From positions 1 through 9,861 of the forward strand of contig JACCUU010000105.1 in assembly GCA_013811645.1 (NCBI GenBank): a stretch of 9,861 nt of DNA, read 5' to 3'. Position numbers and translations under genes: made by a program. This DNA comes from Actinomycetota bacterium (GTDB taxonomy: Bacteria; Actinomycetota; Thermoleophilia; Gaiellales; Gaiellaceae). Shown piece after piece: positions 7,351 through 9,861 of the stretch (the first letter of the stretch is position 1; the number at the start of each line of letters is the position of its first letter). The notes beneath the pieces were generated by a model, which did not search any database, was not told the DNA's origin, and worked only from the letters and a program-made list of their open reading frames with translations.

Positions 7351-7517
7351 AGGCTTGATGTAAAATTCACGGCGGACCGGTTGATGGCCACGACACGGCG
7401 CTGGATCGCCATCCTCCTTCATCGCACAGGCTTACCGGCCTGCACGACGAGTGAGTGCGGCGCCCGGCTTGGTCGTGACCGCCCCCGGCCGCGCGTCAAT
7501 TTCACATCAAGCTTCTA
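7348..7517. repeat. 170-bp long imperfect hairpin filling the DUF1385-nagZ gap
   Basis: The two ends form an inverted repeat: 7348-7367 pairs with 7498-7517 in 18 of 20 positions, the exceptions being G7352/T7513 (G-U in RNA) and A7362/C7503. The core GCTTGATGT/ACATCAAGC is a 9-bp perfect pairing. The pairing continues inward: 7369-7371 with 7494-7496, 7372-7375 with 7489-7492, 7377-7380 with 7485-7488 (one-base bulges at 7493 and 7376), then 7386-7394 with 7472-7480 (8 of 9). The apex has two small hairpins, GGCG/CGCC (7397-7400, 7407-7410) and CAGGC/GCCTG (7427-7431, 7438-7442). The outer arms are A+T-rich against their surroundings. There is no U-tract, so it is not a standard terminator. 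A MITE-like palindromic element, a structured RNA or leader, or an invertible segment are all possible. The pairing is seen directly; the nature is unknown. Confidence 0.7.
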
Positions 7518-7521
7518 GGCC

Positions 7522-8625
7522 GTGCCCCGCACGCGCTCGGCGCTCGCTCTCCTCGTCGGGGGGGTCCTTCTCGTCGGCGGGAGCGCGCGTGGCAGCCAGG
7601 CCACGGCTCCAGTGGGCGCTCAGGGCTCTTCCTTCGCCACGCAACCGGCGGCGGTCGGCGAGCTGCCGCTCTCGAGTCAGGTGGGTCGCCTCGTCGTGCT
7701 GCGCTTCGCGGGCACCTCGGCGCCCGCGTACGTCCGTGAAATCCTGCGCGATGGCAGAGCGGCCGGGGCGATCCTGTTTCGCGACAACGTGATCGACCCG
7801 GCGCAGACGAAGGCGCTCACGTCGCAGCTCCGTCATGGCGCGCAGAGCACACCGCTGATCTGCGTCGACCAGGAAGGCGGTGCGATCCGGATCCTGCCCT
7901 GGCTTGGCCCGATGCGTTCAGCGTCCCAGCAAGGAGCGGCCGGCACGGAGCGAACGGATGCGAAGGCGGCAGCCCGTGGCCTGCGAGTGGCCGGGATCAA
8001 CGTCTCGCTGGCGCCGGTCGCCGACGTGGCGAGCGTTCCGGGCGCGGCGCTGTCGTCGCGAGCGTTCTCGACCGACTTCGGTCGAGCGGCTGGCTCCGTG
8101 GCCGCCGCCGTCCGCGGCTGGCGTGACGGGCGCGTCGCGCCGACGGTGAAGCACTTCCCCGGCATCGGCGGCGCTCGAGTCAATACCGACCACGGCAGCG
8201 TGACGATCGCTCGCAGCGCGACACAGCTACGCCGCCAGGATCTGCAGCCGTTCCGTCGTGCGATCGCAGCTGACGTGCCGCTCGTCATGGTCGGCCACGC
8301 GCGGTATCCCGCCGTCGATCGCTCCCGCATCGCGTCGCAGTCGAACGCAGTGATCGAAGGGCTCCTGCGCGCCGAGCTCGGTTTCCGTGGAGTCGTCATC
8401 ACCGACTCCACCGAGGCCGCCGCCGTCCTCGCGGTCACTGGGGTCGCGCAGGCGGCAGTGCGGAACGTGCGAGCGGGCGTGGACATCGTCTTGACCACGG
8501 GCCGCGGCTCGTACATCCAGGTCTATCGAGCCCTGCTCGCCGAGGCGAAGCGCGATCCGGTTTTTCGCGCCCGCGTACGAGAGTCGGCGGCGCGCGTGCT
8601 CGCGTTGCAACAGAAGCTCGGGTGA
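7522..8625 (+). CDS. NagZ-like glycoside hydrolase family 3 protein, secreted
   Basis: This gene encodes a 367-residue family 3 glycoside hydrolase, related to beta-N-acetylhexosaminidase NagZ, that probably cleaves amino-sugar glycosides in the cell wall. Seen in order are a signal-peptide-like N-terminus (basic PRTR, hydrophobic [14 protein letters not shown], then SARGSQA), VDQEGG (115-120), KHFPG (210-214), TDHG (222-225) and ITDS (293-296), whose Asp295 aligns with the nucleophile. The catalytic loop is unusual: canonical KHFPGHGDTxxDSH is [15 protein letters not shown] here. His224 may still serve as acid/base, but the HGD segment is missing. No lipobox cysteine is present, so secretion or an N-terminal anchor is expected, unlike cytosolic NagZ of Gram-negatives. 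GTG7522 is four bases after the hairpin, with an in-frame TAG at 7516-7518 fixing the upstream limit; no clear Shine-Dalgarno is seen. Specificity is uncertain. Confidence 0.8.
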   Translation: MPRTRSALALLVGGVLLVGGSARGSQATAPVGAQGSSFATQPAAVGELPLSSQVGRLVVLRFAGTSAPAYVREILRDGRAAGAILFRDNVIDPAQTKALTSQLRHGAQSTPLICVDQEGGAIRILPWLGPMRSASQQGAAGTERTDAKAAARGLRVAGINVSLAPVADVASVPGAALSSRAFSTDFGRAAGSVAAAVRGWRDGRVAPTVKHFPGIGGARVNTDHGSVTIARSATQLRRQDLQPFRRAIAADVPLVMVGHARYPAVDRSRIASQSNAVIEGLLRAELGFRGVVITDSTEAAAVLAVTGVAQAAVRNVRAGVDIVLTTGRGSYIQVYRALLAEAKRDPVFRARVRESAARVLALQQKLG

Positions 8626-8634
8626 CTGTCACCC
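8620..8634. promoter_or_regulatory. 15-bp perfect dyad at the nagZ stop, upstream of ftsH
   Basis: GGGTGAC-T-GTCACCC is a perfect inverted repeat with seven-base arms around one central base. It contains the nagZ-like TGA stop (8623-8625) and lies about 60 bp before the preferred ftsH start (GTG8696) and 25 bp before an alternative one (TTG8660). The size and symmetry suit a dimeric repressor site controlling ftsH. As RNA it could form a six-pair stem with a three-base loop, but no U-run follows, so a terminator is unlikely. One such dyad in 10 kb is not far above chance, hence the modest confidence. Confidence 0.3.
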
Positions 8635-8695
8635 TCTTCGACGGAGACTTGCCCGACGCTTGAGGCTGCACAGCGCGCTGCCGATACGGGGTGAG

Positions 8696-9861
8696 GTGGG
8701 TGACTTCGAAAACGCGCTGCTTACGTGGCTTCCGATCATTTTTTTCGGGGTCGTCATCGTCCTCCTGGTCTGGACGATCCGCTTCATGCCGCGCGCGAAA
8801 CCGGCACGCGTGGTCAAGGGCTCGCAGGTCGAGGTGTCATGGAGCGACGTGGCCGGGCTCGACGAGGCCAAGGGAGAGCTCCAGGAGGTCGTCGAGTTCC
8901 TGCGCGACCGCAAGCGCTTCGAGCGGCTGGGCGCGCGCGTGCCTCGAGGGATCCTGCTCCACGGCCCGCCCGGCACGGGCAAGACGTTGCTCGCCAAAGC
9001 GGTCGCCAGCGCGTCCGGCGCGAACTTCTACTCCCAGAGCGCGTCGTCCTTCGTCGAGATGTTCGCCGGTCTCGGCGCCGCCAGAATCCGCAAGCTCTTC
9101 GAGGAGGCGCGCAAGAACGCGCCTGCGATCATCTTCATCGACGAGCTCGACGCAGTTGGTACCGCTCGCGCGGGCGGCTCTGTCCATCGCGAGCACGATC
9201 AGACCTTGAACCAGCTGCTCGTCGAGCTCGACGGTTTCGGCTCGCGGGACGAGGTCGTCGTCATGGCCGCCTCGAACCGGCTGCAGGATCTCGATCCCGC
9301 ACTTCTTCGCCCCGGACGCTTCGATCGCCAGGTGCTCGTCTCTCCACCCGACGTTTCCGGCCGCCAGTCGATCCTCGCGGTGCATACGCGCGACAAACCG
9401 CTCGCGGCCGACGTCGATCTCGCGCACGTCGCCAAGCAGACGGCAGGGCTGACCGGCGCGGATCTCGCGAACCTGTGCAACGAGGCGGCCATCTTCGCCG
9501 GGCGAAGCGGCGCCCAGTACATCCGTCAAACCGACTTCGACGCGGCGATGGAGCGAATCGTGGGCGGTCTCCAGCAGCGGCGGGTCGTGTCGGAGAAGGA
9601 GAAGCGGATCCTCGCGTACCACGAGGCGGGCCACGCGGTGATGTCACATCTCACGGGCGAGCTCTTCCCCGTCCAGAAGGCGACGATCGTGTCGCGCGGG
9701 GAGGCCCTCGGGTACACGCTGAACCTGCCTGCCGAGGATCGCTACCTCCACACACGCGAGGAGTTCGTCGACCTGATGATGGTGTTCCTGGCCGGCCGCG
9801 CGGCGGAGCAGGTCGTCTTCGGGCGCATCACCAACGGCGCAGCCAACGATCTCGAGCGCGT
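8696..9861 (+). CDS. FtsH-family AAA+ zinc metalloprotease, 3' end beyond window
   Basis: The visible 388 codons encode an FtsH-type membrane-anchored, ATP-driven protease that degrades membrane and regulatory proteins. Motifs are Walker A GPPGTGKT (90-97), pore loop FVEMFAGLGAARIRKLF, Walker B IIFIDELD (145-152), sensor Asn194, arginine fingers in RPGRFDRQ (205-212), the zinc site HEAGH (309-313), and GAANDLE whose Asp385 matches the third zinc ligand. The N-terminus is unusual. One hydrophobic helix (about residues 9-28, LLTWLPIIFFGVVIVLLVWT) resembles the second helix of normal FtsH and is followed quickly by the AAA domain. The first helix and extracytoplasmic domain are absent. GTG8696 has a nearby purine-rich GGGGTGAG; TTG8660 would add 12 residues but no helix. 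The gene is cut by the right edge. A housekeeping FtsH elsewhere in the genome is likely. Confidence 0.9.
   Translation, partial: MGDFENALLTWLPIIFFGVVIVLLVWTIRFMPRAKPARVVKGSQVEVSWSDVAGLDEAKGELQEVVEFLRDRKRFERLGARVPRGILLHGPPGTGKTLLAKAVASASGANFYSQSASSFVEMFAGLGAARIRKLFEEARKNAPAIIFIDELDAVGTARAGGSVHREHDQTLNQLLVELDGFGSRDEVVVMAASNRLQDLDPALLRPGRFDRQVLVSPPDVSGRQSILAVHTRDKPLAADVDLAHVAKQTAGLTGADLANLCNEAAIFAGRSGAQYIRQTDFDAAMERIVGGLQQRRVVSEKEKRILAYHEAGHAVMSHLTGELFPVQKATIVSRGEALGYTLNLPAEDRYLHTREEFVDLMMVFLAGRAAEQVVFGRITNGAANDLER

Noticed and set aside
5008..7422. An 804-codon open frame on the minus strand
   Set aside because: It lies wholly antisense to pabB, pabC and the DUF1385 gene, whose family motifs are clear. 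It is rich in Arg, Pro and Ala without domains, as expected for the complement of G/C-ending codons.
7348..7517. Integron attC site or rho-independent terminator
   Set aside because: The ends lack the attC core boxes (RYYYAAC and GTTRRRY), no integrase gene is present, and there is no U-tract after the right arm.
7384..7518. Remnant of rpmE (ribosomal protein L31), sometimes near DUF1385 genes
   Set aside because: The translation shows none of the L31 N-terminal pattern or its cysteine arrangement.
8739..8745. Run of seven T in the ftsH membrane-helix coding region as a programmed slippage site
   Set aside because: The frame reads through normally as ATT TTT TTC within a helix, and neither shifted frame yields a meaningful product.

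Overview
The window is gene-dense chromosomal DNA, about two-thirds G+C by eye, with coding strands strongly biased to G/C at third codon positions and frequent GTG starts. The G6PD is of the short subfamily with a GITGDLAR N-terminal motif, and a short-form 6-phosphogluconate dehydrogenase sits next to it, as I recall for mycobacterial zwf/gnd pairs. Together these point to a high-GC actinobacterium, possibly of the Thermoleophilia type. No rRNA or other taxonomic marker is present, so this is inference. I see no insertion sequence, CRISPR array, tRNA or phage gene.

Layout. Bases 1-2272 hold the start of gnd (minus strand, cut by the window edge), a 52-bp divergent spacer, zwf (plus), and rpiA (minus). 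zwf and rpiA converge and share one CTAG as both stop codons. A 79-bp divergent spacer follows. Then comes a tight plus-strand run, rpe-pgi-pabB-pabC-DUF1385 (2352-7350), in which each gene overlaps or nearly touches the next (8-bp, 11-bp and 4-bp overlaps, then a 3-bp gap). After it lies a 171-bp gap almost entirely occupied by a long imperfect inverted repeat (7348-7517). Next are a NagZ-like secreted glycoside hydrolase family 3 protein and an FtsH-type AAA+ metalloprotease that runs off the right edge.

Function. Zwf and Gnd are the two dehydrogenases of the oxidative pentose phosphate pathway. RpiA and Rpe interconvert the pentose phosphates, and Pgi links the pathway to glycolysis. PabB and PabC then convert chorismate to 4-aminobenzoate for folate. 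The DUF1385 membrane protein has no known role. NagZ-like and FtsH-like genes point to cell-envelope or membrane-protein functions and are probably a separate transcription unit.

Most of the window is conventional metabolism. The points most worth a second look are the 170-bp hairpin between the DUF1385 gene and nagZ, the FtsH homologue that appears to lack its first membrane helix and extracytoplasmic domain, and the altered catalytic loop of the NagZ-like protein.
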